Part shown: positions 63,787 to 64,000 of the stretch, one piece after another
How positions within the stretch are numbered: position 1 is the stretch's first letter
How the letters are laid out: each line of letters opens with the position of its first letter
Assembly: GCF_030845195.1 (NCBI RefSeq)
Contig: NZ_CP132543.1
Coordinates: 3,923,501-3,987,500, forward strand
Origin: Sanyastnella coralliicola
GTDB lineage: Bacteria; Bacteroidota; Bacteroidia; Flavobacteriales_D; Sanyastnellaceae
DNA: 64,000 bases
Direction of reading: 5' to 3'
The notes under the pieces: generated by a model
Database searches by the model: none
What the model saw: only the letters and a program-made list of their open reading frames with translations
What the model was told of the DNA's origin: nothing
Translations under genes and position numbers: made by a program

Positions 63787-64000
63787 CTATTGAACGACCA
63801 GTCGCTCCACTCCAACACTATTATCCCCTTCCAACCGTAAGATATAGGTGCCTTTAGCAAAAGCACTTACGTCAATTATGAATTGACTTTGAGGAAGTTG
63901 AGATTGGTATATGACTCTTCCTTGTGCGTCGATGAGATTGATTTGAACCGCTTCGTTGGTTCTGACATTCACGACATAACCAGCTGGGTTCGGATATACC
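63787..64000 (-). CDS. T9SS cargo protein, C-terminal sorting domain only (partial)
   Basis: The last 71 codons of a minus-strand gene running off the right edge. They encode a T9SS type A domain: VYPNPAGYVVNVRTNEAVQI, INLIDAQGRVIYQSQLPQ, FAKGTYILRLEGDN and the end VERLVVQ. The frame is open through the window end with no start codon needed inside. The catalytic or binding part of the protein is not visible. Confidence 0.85.
   Translation of the reverse strand, partial: VYPNPAGYVVNVRTNEAVQINLIDAQGRVIYQSQLPQSQFIIDVSAFAKGTYILRLEGDNSVGVERLVVQ

Noticed and set aside
1-64000. tRNA, rRNA, insertion sequences, prophage
   Set aside because: No clover-leaf, rRNA-like stretch, transposase, integrase or phage structural gene was noticed; a covariance search was not possible here.

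Overview
The window looks like a chromosomal segment of a marine-type Bacteroidota bacterium, most probably Flavobacteriales (Cryomorphaceae/Schleiferiaceae-like). The evidence is the number of type IX secretion (T9SS) cargo proteins (type A and type B C-terminal domains), a C25 sortase-like peptidase, a GldM C-terminal domain protein, a TonB-dependent receptor, families largely confined to this phylum (DUF2480, DUF4286), promoters of the TAnnTTTG type, and rsmA, polA, dxs, aspS, pccB and fbp of Bacteroidota type. No rRNA, tRNA, CRISPR array, insertion sequence or phage gene was seen.

Layout. 1-6014 (minus): an operon of a lamin-tail-domain secreted protein, a TonB-dependent receptor and a secreted phospholipase D-fold protein with an N-terminal OB-like region, cut by the left edge; it may act on extracellular nucleic acids. 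6238-18509: a 2399-residue repeat adhesin, a membrane protein, a choice-of-anchor B protein and an M43 metalloprotease. 18510-19181: a composite non-coding repeat array. 19182-29268: envelope proteins, polA, dxs-DUF2480, a thioredoxin-fold protein and pccB. 29408-37055: unknown secreted proteins, an orphan GldM C-terminal protein, DUF1801 and TfoX-like proteins and a two-gene unknown cassette. 37302-46229: a secreted protein with GCTDP repeats, a di-haem cytochrome c peroxidase, a beta-barrel and a PorU2-like peptidase. 46574-54359: plsC, aspS, a second GCTDP-repeat protein and a B12-type radical SAM enzyme. 54339-64000: a binding-protein-fold protein without signal peptide, beta-barrel proteins (one with an in-frame stop), a desaturase-lysoplasmalogenase pair, three tandem barrel paralogues, DUF4286-rsmA, fbp and the end of another T9SS cargo gene.

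Two DNA-level signals are not explained by genes. First, nearly every long intergenic gap carries short tandem repeats with a 7-bp period. Many different words are used (GGCGTTA, GGTCTAC, GGACGCC, GGAACGC, GGCTTAA, GGTTGAC, ACCAAGA, GGTATGC and others), the word drifts along an array while the 7-bp phase is kept, and several arrays begin at, or supply, the stop codon of the preceding gene. Second, the word CGCTANCGCGGAA occurs 13 times exactly, always inside genes, on both strands and in several reading frames, where about 0.01 would be expected by chance. Together they recall the STRR and HIP1 repeats of cyanobacteria, and are the best candidates here for something undescribed.
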